Shown in pieces: positions 6,631-13,454 of a stretch of DNA of 13,795 nt. Both the position numbers and the translations under genes were made by a program. Source of the DNA: Bacillota bacterium (lineage in GTDB: Bacteria; Bacillota; Bacilli; Paenibacillales; Paenibacillaceae); assembly GCA_023418755.1 (NCBI GenBank), contig JAEZZE010000415.1, forward strand, positions 1 through 13,795. The letters are read 5' to 3'. The notes under the pieces are model-generated. The model was not told where the DNA came from and ran no database searches. It was given only the letters and a program-made list of their open reading frames with translations. Every line of letters starts with the position of its first letter. Within the stretch, counting starts at the first letter, position 1.

Positions 6631-7482
6631 ATGTTGCATTGGTTCGATTCCATTATTCTAGGAATTGTAGAAGGTTTGACGGAATTTCTGCCGGTATCCT
6701 CGACGGGGCATATGATCCTGACGAATAAGCTTCTCGGCTACGAGGAGGCCCCCGAGCAGCTGAAGACGTTCGAAATCGTCATTCAGTTCGCGGCTATCCT
6801 GGCCATCGCGCTCGTCTATCGGGACAAAATTTTGCAAGTATTCGGCCTTGGCAAAGGGCAGGCGGTCCGGGGGCTTTCGGTAGACGCTTTCCCCAAACGC
6901 AGGCTGAACCTGATCCACGTCGCGCTCGGCATCGTTCCTCCGCTCGGCGTGGCGTACCTGTTCCGGGACACGATCAAGGAGATCGGCTTTCATGCCGCTC
7001 CGGTGTTATGGGCGCTCGTCGCGGGCGGAATCTACATGTGGGTGTCCGAGGCGCTTTACGATTCTGGCAAAATCAAGAGAACGGCGGAGACGATGGACGA
7101 CATCTCGTACAAGCAGGCGCTGCTGATCGGCGTGCTTCAATGCATATCCGCCGTATGGCCGGGCTTCTCCCGCTCCGGCTCGACGATCGCGGCGGGCATG
7201 CTCGGAGGGGTCAGCTACCGGGCTTCGGCGGACTTCAGCTTCTTCATCGCCATTCCGATCATGACGGTGGCTACCGGTTACGAGCTGCTCAGCAACATCG
7301 ACAATTTCCGTTCCGGCGATATCGATCTGGGCTTCCTGCTGACCGGATTCATCGTCTCCTTCCTAGTCGCCTGGGTCGTCGTCGTCGCGTTTCTGAAGGC
7401 TCTGCAGAAGTTCAAGTTGAAATACTTCGCGTGGTATCGTTTTGCCCTGGCTGCCTTGTTTTATCTCTTTATTATGCGATAA
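6631..7482 (+). CDS. uppP: undecaprenyl-diphosphate phosphatase UppP (BacA)
   Basis: UppP removes one phosphate from undecaprenyl diphosphate at the membrane, regenerating the lipid carrier for peptidoglycan and other wall polymers; extra copies give bacitracin resistance. The 283-residue protein is strongly hydrophobic. It carries both family signatures: EGLTEFLPVSSTGH at 14-27, with catalytic glutamates and serines, and PGFSRSGST at 177-185, with the essential arginine at 181. Several membrane segments are evident, for example near 50-63, 123-138 and 235-258. ATG 6631 is chosen over the GTG at 6622 because GGGGAG at 6617-6622 gives an 8-bp spacing and overlaps that GTG. It lies 63 bp after the nucleotidase gene. 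No convincing promoter or terminator was seen on either side. Confidence 0.95.
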   Translation: MLHWFDSIILGIVEGLTEFLPVSSTGHMILTNKLLGYEEAPEQLKTFEIVIQFAAILAIALVYRDKILQVFGLGKGQAVRGLSVDAFPKRRLNLIHVALGIVPPLGVAYLFRDTIKEIGFHAAPVLWALVAGGIYMWVSEALYDSGKIKRTAETMDDISYKQALLIGVLQCISAVWPGFSRSGSTIAAGMLGGVSYRASADFSFFIAIPIMTVATGYELLSNIDNFRSGDIDLGFLLTGFIVSFLVAWVVVVAFLKALQKFKLKYFAWYRFALAALFYLFIMR

Positions 7483-7639
7483 CGCCCTTTCTAAAGATGC
7501 AGAATAATGTCGAATGATGAAGAATGAACGATATTCCGCTCGAAAAGCTATTCAATAAACGAAGTTGAATTCCGATGTAATTCTAAGGGAACATTTGCCT
7601 TCTTCCCGAATTTCGACACCGAAGGAGGAAGATTACGAA

Positions 7640-8755
7640 ATGCGCATGATGCCGATTTCTCTATGTCGGCCGGGATTGAGACTGGCGAAGCGAATCTATT
7701 CCGATGAGGGTATCGTGCTGCTGGCCGAAGGCGTCGAGCTCACTTCCAATTTAATCCGGCGATTGAAAGAATGCGGGATCAGTTTCGTGTATATTCAGGA
7801 TGCCCGGACGGACGATTTGTCCGTTCCCGAATTGCTCAGCGACGAGACGCAGAGGCGAACGCTGCAGACGATCCGCTCGGTGTTTCGGGAATTCGGCAAC
7901 GGGAACGGAAAAAGCAAAATCGGACCCTACCCTTACGTCGGACGCCAAATGAAAGAAGTAATGCAGCTGATCATGGACGATTTGGGCCGTAACCAGGACG
8001 CGATGATCATGCTGATGAATTTGCATTCGGTCGATCATTATTTGTACAGGCATTCGATGAACGTGTGCGTATACACGACTTTGCTCGGCATGGCGAGCGG
8101 GTACAGCCACGACGAGCTCGTAACCCTGGGAATCGGGGCCTTGCTTCACGACGTCGGCAAAACCCAGATCTCCATGCAGGTGCTGCTGAAGCCCGGAGCG
8201 TTGTCGGCCTACGAGTTCGACGAGATGAAGCGGCATACGGAGAGAGGCTTTTACTTGCTTAAGGACGAGCCGAACATTCCGATTTTGGCGGCTCATTGCG
8301 CTTACCAGCATCACGAGCGGTTGAACGGTTCCGGTTATCCGCGGGGAATCAAGGGAGACGAAATCCACGATTTTGCCAAATGGATCGGAATCGTCGATTC
8401 CTACGACGCAATGACCAGCCATCGGGTTTACCGCGACGCGATGCTGCCGCATCAGGCGGTAGAAATGCTGTACTCGGGAAGCGGCACGCTGTACGACGTG
8501 TCCAAGCTGCAGTTGTTCCGCGACAAGGTGGCCATCTATCCGATCGGGCTTGCCGTCAAGCTGAATACCGGTCAAAGCGCGGTCGTCTGCGACATTAATT
8601 CGACTTGCGCTCACCGGCCGATCATTCGGGTGCTGACGGACGAGGAGGGCGTCGAGCTGAAGACGCCGTTCGACATGGATCTGTCCAAGCATCTGAACGT
8701 CTTGATTTCCAAGATCGATATCAACGCGGAAGAGATCAATCCGATGCCGGCATAA
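7640..8755 (+). CDS. HD-GYP domain protein, probable cyclic-di-GMP phosphodiesterase
   Basis: HD-GYP enzymes hydrolyse cyclic di-GMP (some act on cGAMP) with a bi- or tri-iron/metal centre. In this 371-residue protein the core spans about 125-285 and keeps the key elements: H138 in YRHSMNV, HD at 170-171 within LLHDVGKTQIS, H199, the HHERLNGSGYP motif (H224, H225, GYP 232-234), and D253 in VDSYDAM. About 120 N-terminal residues, starting with a basic, mostly beta-like segment, form an unnamed sensor or scaffold region. There is no receiver, PilZ or membrane segment, so it should be cytoplasmic. AAGGAGG at 7622-7628 lies 11 bp before ATG 7640; ATG 7646 or 7649 are alternatives. It stands alone, 158 bp after uppP, and is closed by a strong terminator. 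Confidence 0.9.
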   Translation: MRMMPISLCRPGLRLAKRIYSDEGIVLLAEGVELTSNLIRRLKECGISFVYIQDARTDDLSVPELLSDETQRRTLQTIRSVFREFGNGNGKSKIGPYPYVGRQMKEVMQLIMDDLGRNQDAMIMLMNLHSVDHYLYRHSMNVCVYTTLLGMASGYSHDELVTLGIGALLHDVGKTQISMQVLLKPGALSAYEFDEMKRHTERGFYLLKDEPNIPILAAHCAYQHHERLNGSGYPRGIKGDEIHDFAKWIGIVDSYDAMTSHRVYRDAMLPHQAVEMLYSGSGTLYDVSKLQLFRDKVAIYPIGLAVKLNTGQSAVVCDINSTCAHRPIIRVLTDEEGVELKTPFDMDLSKHLNVLISKIDINAEEINPMPA

Positions 8756-8768
8756 TTTTCGATACAGG

Positions 8769-8799
8769 GCTGCCCCGCGAGCGGGGCGGCTTGTTTTTT
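8769..8799 (+). terminator. strong rho-independent terminator after the HD-GYP gene
   Basis: GCTGCCCCG (8769-8777) pairs with CGGGGCGGC (8782-8790) to give a 9-bp GC-rich stem, including one G-U pair, around a CGAG tetraloop. TTGTTTTTT follows directly. It begins 13 bp after the HD-GYP stop codon and separates that gene from yfkAB. Confidence 0.92.
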
Positions 8800-8819
8800 C
8801 CTAGCCGGGGCTGCCGGGT

Positions 8820-8848
8820 TTGTTTTTATCGACGCCGACCAGTACAAT
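8820..8848 (+). promoter_or_regulatory. sigma-A-like promoter for yfkAB and downstream genes
   Basis: TTGTTT at 8820-8825 and TACAAT at 8843-8848 are separated by exactly 17 bp. The -10 matches TATAAT at five of six positions and the -35 keeps the TTG half. It sits between the preceding terminator and the yfkAB Shine-Dalgarno, giving a leader of roughly 30 bases. Confidence 0.55.
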
Positions 8849-8883
8849 AAAAAATAACGCAAAGAACGACAGGAGCATGAACG

Positions 8884-10041
8884 ATGCAGCAAGCTTTATC
8901 CCGGCCGGCGAAGTCCGCGCCATTCGCCGCGCCTTCCGATTGGCCGGTATTGTCACCGGCTTACGATCCGTGGGACCCGATTCGTTCCCTGCAGCGATAC
9001 GGCAGACACGAGCTGACTAGCGTGGAGCTGACGGTTACCCACCTGTGCAACATGCGATGCGAGCATTGCGCCGTCGGGGACGGCTTGACGATGACGGAGG
9101 CCCCGTTCCTTCCGCTCGATCTTCTCTTCCGCAGGCTGGACGAAGTGAGGCATTTGGAGACGATCAGCATGACCGGAGGAGAACCGACGTTTCGCATGGA
9201 GACGGTCAAGAACGTTTTGCTTCCCGTATTGAAGTACGCCCGCGAACGCGGCGTCCGCACGCAGCTCAATTCCAACGTGACGTTGGATTTCGAGAGGTAC
9301 GAGCTGATCGCGCCTTATTTGGATGTCATGCACATCTCTTTTAACTACACGGAGGCAGCGGATTTTCATCGTATCGGATTCGCGCGAACCGGCCGGAGCG
9401 TTCGGCCGGAGACGACGGCCAAGCTCTACGAGAGAATGATCGACAACGCCGGCAGACTGTCGCGGGGCGGGTTGTTCGTATCCGCGGAATCGATGATCAA
9501 CTACCGCACGCACGAGCGCATCGCGGACATCCACCGGCTCATCGTAGAGATGGGCTGCCGGCGGCACGAGGTGCACCCGATGTATCCGAGCTCCTTCGCA
9601 TCCTCGCTGCCGGCCATTACCCGCCGGCAAATGCTGGATGCGGTGAAGACGCTGCTCGACGTCCGCGATCCCGACGTGTGGATGCTGTTCGGAACGTTGC
9701 CTTTCTTCGCATGCAGCGAAAACGAGGAAGAGCGCCTGCTCGTCTCCAGGCTGAGAGAGGAGACGAACGTGACCGTCCGCAACGATCCGGACGGACGCAA
9801 CCGCGTGAACGTCAATCTGTTCAGCGGCGACGTCTACGTGACCGACTTCGCGTCGGTACCCCCTTTCGGCAACATCCGGGACGAGAAACTGGACGACGTG
9901 TTCGCCAAGTGGCAGGAACATCCGATGCAGCGGGCGATTAACTGTCATTGCCCGGCCGCGGGCTGCTGCGGTCCGAATTTGCTCGTTCGGGACATGTATT
10001 ACCGGGATGTCGATTTTACGCAAAGACGCGCCATTCCCTGA
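8884..10041 (+). CDS. yfkAB: radical SAM / CxCxxxxC motif protein YfkAB
   Basis: This 385-residue protein has the radical-SAM cluster motif CNMRCEHC (C55, C59, C62) after a strand LTVTHL. TGGEPTF follows as the SAM-binding glycine-rich motif. Near the C-terminus is NCHCPAAGC, a CxCxxxxC arrangement (C354, C356, C361) next to C362, which defines the YfkAB family and probably binds an additional iron-sulfur cluster. The Bacillus homologue was first described as two genes, yfkA and yfkB; here it is a single intact frame. The substrate and product are not known. The ATG follows AGGAG at 8871-8875 by 8 bp; an overlapping ATG at 8877 is in another frame. The gene heads a probable transcript with the two membrane-protein genes downstream. 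Confidence 0.92.
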   Translation: MQQALSRPAKSAPFAAPSDWPVLSPAYDPWDPIRSLQRYGRHELTSVELTVTHLCNMRCEHCAVGDGLTMTEAPFLPLDLLFRRLDEVRHLETISMTGGEPTFRMETVKNVLLPVLKYARERGVRTQLNSNVTLDFERYELIAPYLDVMHISFNYTEAADFHRIGFARTGRSVRPETTAKLYERMIDNAGRLSRGGLFVSAESMINYRTHERIADIHRLIVEMGCRRHEVHPMYPSSFASSLPAITRRQMLDAVKTLLDVRDPDVWMLFGTLPFFACSENEEERLLVSRLREETNVTVRNDPDGRNRVNVNLFSGDVYVTDFASVPPFGNIRDEKLDDVFAKWQEHPMQRAINCHCPAAGCCGPNLLVRDMYYRDVDFTQRRAIP

Positions 10042-10092
10042 CGATAAAGCCGCCATGCGCGCTTCGGAGAAGATGAGGAGGAGTACGTTCTC

Positions 10093-11451
10093 TTGGAAAT
10101 CGAATGGGGTTTGATCTTCTGGAACGTTGTTCTCGTATTGTTCTTAGTGTTCCTTAACGGATTTTTCGTGGCGTCGGAATTTGCCCTCGTCAAAGTGCGG
10201 CAAAGCCGGCTGACGCAGCTCAGCAACGAAGGCAACGTGAGGGCGAAATACGCGCTGAAGGTTAACCAAAGGCTGGACGCCTATCTGTCCGCGACCCAAT
10301 TGGGCATCACCCTGGCTTCCCTCGGCCTAGGTTGGGTCGGAGAACCGGCGATCGCCGATCTGATCATCGCGCCCCTGCTTCGCGAGTTCGGCGTGACGGA
10401 CGATACGGTGATCCATTCGATCGCGTTCGCCGTCGCCTTCTGCATCATCACTTTCCTGCATATCGTCCTCGGGGAGCTTGCGCCGAAGTCGCTCGCGATT
10501 CAGCGCTCCGTAGGCGTATCGCTCTGGCTAAGCTGGCCGCTGCTGATGTTCTACCGGTTGTTCCTGCCGGTCATCTGGTTTCTGAACGGCTCCGCGAATC
10601 GGTTGCTGAAGCTGGTCGGCGTCGAGCCCGCCAGCGAGCGCGACGCGGCCCACACCGAAGAGGAGATCCGGATTCTGATGGACCAGAGCGCGAAGAGCGG
10701 CATCATCGACAAGGACGAGATGACGCTGTTCGATAACGTGTTCGAGTTCGCGGATCGGGTCGCGCGCGAGGTTATGCTGCCGAGAACGGACATGGACTGC
10801 TTGTTCACGAACGTCGGTTACGCGGACAACATGAAGCTCGTATACGCAACGAAGCATACGCGTTATCCGGTCGGAGTCGAAGACAAGGACCAGATCGTCG
10901 GCTTCGTGCATATTACCGATCTGCTGACCGCCGATCCGGACGAGGAGCACGATCTTAAGGAGTTTCTGCGGCCGATTCTGAGCGTGCCGGAATCGATGGA
11001 AATCAGCAAGGTGCTGAAGCTGATGCAGCGCCGGAAATCCCAGGTCGCCATCGTCATCGACGAATACGGCGGAACGGCGGGCATGCTGACGGCCGAGACG
11101 ATACTGGAGGAGCTCGTCGGCGAGCTGCAGGACGAATTCGACGACGAGCTGCCGGCCATCGTGGTCAAAGGGGAATTAACTTCCGTGGACGGGCGTATGC
11201 TGATAGAAGACGTGAACGACCTGCTCGGCCTCGAGATCGAAGACGACGAAGTGGACTCGATCGGGGGCTGGCTGTTCAACCATCTGGAAGGGAACGTCTC
11301 CAAAGGCCAGAAGATCATCCACGAGGGCTACGTGTTCGAGATCGAACAGACGGAACGGCTGCGCGTGCAGCGAGTGCTTATCTACAAAAACAAAATCGCC
11401 TTGGCGGATGCCCCCGACAAGGCATCGCGATCGACCCGAGACAGCCAGTAG
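10093..11451 (+). CDS. hemolysin-family / CNNM-CBS-CorC membrane protein, probable divalent-cation transporter
   Basis: The 452-residue protein has the standard order of this family. An N-terminal CNNM (DUF21) membrane domain, about 1-195, has hydrophobic segments near 7-29, 65-85, 105-127 and 141-165, and contains NGFFVASEFALVKVR and the HIVLGELAPKS motif. A CBS pair follows, about 220-345, with REVMLPRTDMD and VIDEYGGTAGMLT. A CorC_HlyC domain, about 353-432, contains DSIGGWLFNHLEG. Despite the hemolysin name, characterised relatives (CorC, YhdP/MpfA, CNNM) handle magnesium or other divalent ions, probably by efflux. The start is a TTG: GGAGG at 10077-10081 lies 11 bp upstream, with GGAG repeated at 9 bp, and no in-frame ATG is near. 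It follows yfkAB by 51 bp with no promoter seen, so co-transcription is likely. Confidence 0.93.
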   Translation: MEIEWGLIFWNVVLVLFLVFLNGFFVASEFALVKVRQSRLTQLSNEGNVRAKYALKVNQRLDAYLSATQLGITLASLGLGWVGEPAIADLIIAPLLREFGVTDDTVIHSIAFAVAFCIITFLHIVLGELAPKSLAIQRSVGVSLWLSWPLLMFYRLFLPVIWFLNGSANRLLKLVGVEPASERDAAHTEEEIRILMDQSAKSGIIDKDEMTLFDNVFEFADRVAREVMLPRTDMDCLFTNVGYADNMKLVYATKHTRYPVGVEDKDQIVGFVHITDLLTADPDEEHDLKEFLRPILSVPESMEISKVLKLMQRRKSQVAIVIDEYGGTAGMLTAETILEELVGELQDEFDDELPAIVVKGELTSVDGRMLIEDVNDLLGLEIEDDEVDSIGGWLFNHLEGNVSKGQKIIHEGYVFEIEQTERLRVQRVLIYKNKIALADAPDKASRSTRDSQ

Positions 11452-11483
11452 CGGCGGGGGGAGCCCGAGAGAGGGGAAAGACC

Positions 11484-12518
11484 GTGCCGATTCGAGCCAT
11501 TGTTTTAATGGTTTCATCGCTCCTGTTTTTATATTTGCTCTTTACGGTAGGAGCCCCTTTCTTGCTGGCGCTCGTCGTGGCCATATTCCTGGAGCCGCTT
11601 ACGCTCCTGTTTATGGACAAGGCAAGGATGAACCGGCTGGCCGCCTCGACCATCTCGAGCACGCTGTTCACCGTCGTTCTTCTGGGCTTGCTCGGTCTGC
11701 TGGGCATGAAGCTGGTCAGCGAGCTCAGAGCTTTCCTCGACAAAATGCCGAGCATGCTGGAGAACGCCAACGCCTACATCCGGAGCTTGATCGAGAAGGC
11801 GCAGACGTATTCGAACGCCGGGGGCGCTCCGCTGCCGGCTCATCTGGAGGATTGGGTAACCAACCTAACCGGCGCGCTCAGCCAGCTGTCCACGAAGCTG
11901 TCGGGAGTGCTGTTCAGCTTCGCCTCGGGCATTCCCGATTTTTTTATCTTCTTCATCGTATTTCTCGTTGCGGTCTATTTGTTCTCGCTGAGCTTGCCGA
12001 CGATGAAAAGCTCGTTCCTGTCCCTGTTCGAAGAGCGATCGAAGCTCCAGGTGGAAGAGGTGCTGGCCAGCTTGCGCAGATCGGTGTTCGGATTTCTGCG
12101 TGCGCAGCTTCTTCTCAGCGTCATTACTTACATTTTGTCGTTCACCGGGCTGCTGATCATCGGAACGGGGTACCCGCTGGCGATCGCGCTCGTGATCGTC
12201 GTCGTGGACATCCTCCCGGTGCTTGGCGTCGGTTCCGCGCTCGTTCCCTGGGCGGCGTTCCAGATCGCTACCGGTGACATGTACACCGGTATCGGCCTGA
12301 TTATGCTGTTCCTCGGCATTACCGTCGTACGCCGGATCGTCGAGCCGAAAATTCTCGGAGACGCGGTCGGGATCGGCGCTTTGTCGGCCTTGATCAGCCT
12401 CTACGTAGGCTATGAGCTTGTCGGCATCGTCGGCGTTTTCCTCGGCCCGATCGTCGTGATCGTATTCGTGGCGATGCGCAAGGCGGGGCTATTCGATTTC
12501 AAAATCAAGTTTCAGTAA
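11484..12518 (+). CDS. AI-2E family transporter (YtvI-like permease)
   Basis: This 344-residue polytopic membrane protein has AI-2E family features. There are N-terminal hydrophobic segments at about 5-40 and 53-75, then a polar helical stretch at about 76-140, and further membrane segments near 150-170, 205-227, 231-245, 266-283 and 298-330. The conserved C-terminal region contains VVDILPVLGVGSALVPW (241-256) and RRIVEPKILG (283-292). The DILPVLG and EPK motifs resemble YtvI, a sporulation-associated branch, and a cotJ operon follows; still, the exact subfamily and substrate (autoinducer, sodium/proton or other) are unproven. It starts at a GTG with GAGGGG at 11471-11476, 7 bp upstream, 32 bp after the CNNM gene, so it is probably the last gene of that transcript. 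No terminator with a T-run was found after it. Confidence 0.88.
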   Translation: MPIRAIVLMVSSLLFLYLLFTVGAPFLLALVVAIFLEPLTLLFMDKARMNRLAASTISSTLFTVVLLGLLGLLGMKLVSELRAFLDKMPSMLENANAYIRSLIEKAQTYSNAGGAPLPAHLEDWVTNLTGALSQLSTKLSGVLFSFASGIPDFFIFFIVFLVAVYLFSLSLPTMKSSFLSLFEERSKLQVEEVLASLRRSVFGFLRAQLLLSVITYILSFTGLLIIGTGYPLAIALVIVVVDILPVLGVGSALVPWAAFQIATGDMYTGIGLIMLFLGITVVRRIVEPKILGDAVGIGALSALISLYVGYELVGIVGVFLGPIVVIVFVAMRKAGLFDFKIKFQ

Positions 12519-12559
12519 CGCTGGAATAGAATCCGATCGAAAATATCGCCCGATACCCA

Positions 12560-12603
12560 CTCTCGTACCCTCTATGTACCCTCTCAAGATCCTCACAAGA
12601 TAG
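12560..12603. repeat. degenerate 11-bp tandem repeat, four units
   Basis: Four consecutive 11-mers align: CTCTCGTACCC, TCTATGTACCC, TCTCAAGATCC and TCACAAGATAG. The exact sub-repeats GTACCCTCT (12565, 12576) and CAAGAT (12585, 12596) are each offset by exactly 11 bp. A further TACCC at 12554 may be a decayed fifth unit. No known binding site was recognised in it. Confidence 0.5.
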
Positions 12604-12732
12604 CCTCTCCCTCACCCGACACTTCGCTTGTTCTTCCGTTTATCCGCCATCCGGCCTCCCGTCGCTTCGTTCCTCAGACGGGCCGACCGTTGCTTCCATC
12701 AGACGACCCTTCGAAAAAAAATCAAGATCGTG

Positions 12733-12761
12733 TCAGAAACGCGGGACTTTGGGCATAGGCT
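12733..12761 (+). promoter_or_regulatory. possible sigma-E-type sporulation promoter of the cotJ operon
   Basis: TCAGAAA at 12733-12739 resembles the sigma-E -35 (TCATATT type). CATAGGCT at 12754-12761 keeps the CATA and final T of the -10 (CATACAnT), at acceptable spacing. The segment CATAGGCTA also fits the sigma-K -10 pattern CATAnnnTA, but no AC was found at the right distance for its -35. The Bacillus subtilis cotJ operon is sigma-E dependent, which makes this placement sensible. The leader to cotJA would be about 55 bases. Confidence 0.4.
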
Positions 12762-12823
12762 ATTAGCGGATATTCACGCCCATTATGCCGCGTTGGCCAA
12801 TAACGGAGGAGGTAAACAGCCGG

Positions 12824-13057
12824 ATGTACGATTCCCAGTGGCGGAGTTGGAAGCCCTATGTCGGCCCGCACGACCCGTGTCCCCCTATCCGCGTCAAATG
12901 GTACGTCGTTCCGCCTAATCAATATATTCAATTTCAGCCGATGAACCTGCCGCAGTTCCCGCTGGAGGAGGCTCTGCGAAGGGGGACCCTGTGGCCGGCT
13001 CTGTACAGCAATTATCCGAGCCGGCGGTCGGCGAAAGGAGGAAAGGAAAATGGCTGA
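12824..13057 (+). CDS. cotJA: spore coat associated protein CotJA
   Basis: This 77-residue protein has the CotJA core: YVGPHDPCPPIRVK near residues 10-23, PPNQYIQFQP near 29-38, and LPQFPLEEALRRGTLWPALYS near 41-61. CotJA is a small inner spore-coat component required for normal assembly of CotJC into the coat. The ATG follows the purine-rich GGAGGAGGT at 12805-12813 by 10 bp; a longer in-frame start upstream lacks this site. The last 8 bp overlap the start of cotJB, so translation is probably coupled. Expression is expected in the mother cell during sporulation. Confidence 0.95.
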   Translation: MYDSQWRSWKPYVGPHDPCPPIRVKWYVVPPNQYIQFQPMNLPQFPLEEALRRGTLWPALYSNYPSRRSAKGGKENG

Positions 13058-13439
13058 TCGCTTCGATCGCTTCGAACGAGACGAGCGATTCGACCGTGAC
13101 GATCGCTACGGCCGCGGCGGCGGATACGAACGCCGGGATCGCGATTACCGCGACGGGGAACCTATCGCCCCGGAACCGGGCGAGAGGGGAGGCGAAGCTT
13201 ACTGCAGAGACCTGTTCGAGCTGCAGAAGACGGATTTCGCATTGGTCGAACTGACCCTTTACCTGGATACTCACCCAACCGACATGCAAGCCGTTCAACA
13301 ATTCAATCAATTGTCGCAGATACGGCGCCAAATCGCGCACGATTTCGAATTGAAATACGGCCCGCTGCTGCAATTCGGCCACAGCTTCAGTCGGTTCCCA
13401 TGGCAATGGAACGATACGCCATGGCCATGGCAAGTATAG
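13050..13439 (+). CDS. cotJB: spore coat protein CotJB with an N-terminal charged repeat extension
   Basis: The last 80 or so of 129 residues form the complete CotJB domain: LFELQKTDFALVELTLYLDTH, then AVQQFNQLSQ, LKYGPLLQFG and the terminal PWPWQV that closes family members. Typical CotJB proteins are near 87 residues and start just before this domain. Here about 48 extra residues precede it, with 23 of the first 36 charged and an acidic-Arg-X tripeptide repeat from residue 3. The extension seems genuinely translated: AAGGAGG at 13036-13042 lies 7 bp before ATG 13050, and no in-frame ATG occurs before the domain. It overlaps cotJA by 8 bp and ends 15 bp before cotJC. CotJB is a structural coat partner of CotJA and CotJC; the role of the extension is unknown. 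Confidence 0.93.
   Translation: MADRFDRFERDERFDRDDRYGRGGGYERRDRDYRDGEPIAPEPGERGGEAYCRDLFELQKTDFALVELTLYLDTHPTDMQAVQQFNQLSQIRRQIAHDFELKYGPLLQFGHSFSRFPWQWNDTPWPWQV
13056..13118 (+). repeat. 9-bp coding minisatellite at the start of cotJB
   Basis: Seven consecutive 9-bp units encode DRF, DRF, ERD, ERF, DRD, DRY and GRG. Arginine falls on every third residue from 4 to 22. The first two units are identical in DNA (GATCGCTTC twice); the later ones have diverged, largely keeping the acidic-Arg pattern. Confidence 0.85.
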
Positions 13440-13454
13440 AGGGGGTGGAGCAGA

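Larger units (their letters stand above)
12519..12823. other. non-coding region between the AI-2E-family gene and cotJA
   Basis: This 305-bp gap holds no gene I can support. Its first two thirds, to about 12715, are strikingly pyrimidine-rich on the plus strand. It contains an 11-bp degenerate tandem repeat (12560-12603), a bulged inverted repeat (CGG/CCCGTC at 12652-12663 with GACGGG/CCG at 12677-12685), a run of eight A at 12714-12721, and a possible sporulation promoter (12733-12761). The inverted repeat lacks a T-run, so it is not a clear terminator. Confidence 0.6.

Noticed and set aside
7556..7579. possible sigma-D (motility) promoter before the HD-GYP gene: TAAA followed by CCGATGTA
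   Set aside because: The spacer is about 11-12 bp instead of about 15 and the -10 match is partial, so it is not supported. No other convincing promoter was found in that 157-bp gap.
8801..8828. second hairpin plus T-rich tract just after the HD-GYP terminator
   Set aside because: Only 4-bp stems can be formed, and the T-rich bases are better explained as part of the -35 region of the yfkAB promoter.
8877..9020. ATG directly after the Shine-Dalgarno in another frame at the yfkAB start
   Set aside because: It lies too close to AGGAG (1 bp), its product is short and lacks motifs, and the in-frame ATG at 8884 has correct spacing.
12628..12918. 96-codon plus-strand open frame overlapping the start of cotJA
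   Set aside because: No ATG or Shine-Dalgarno at its start, no recognisable motif, and its second half is a shifted frame of the well-supported cotJA.
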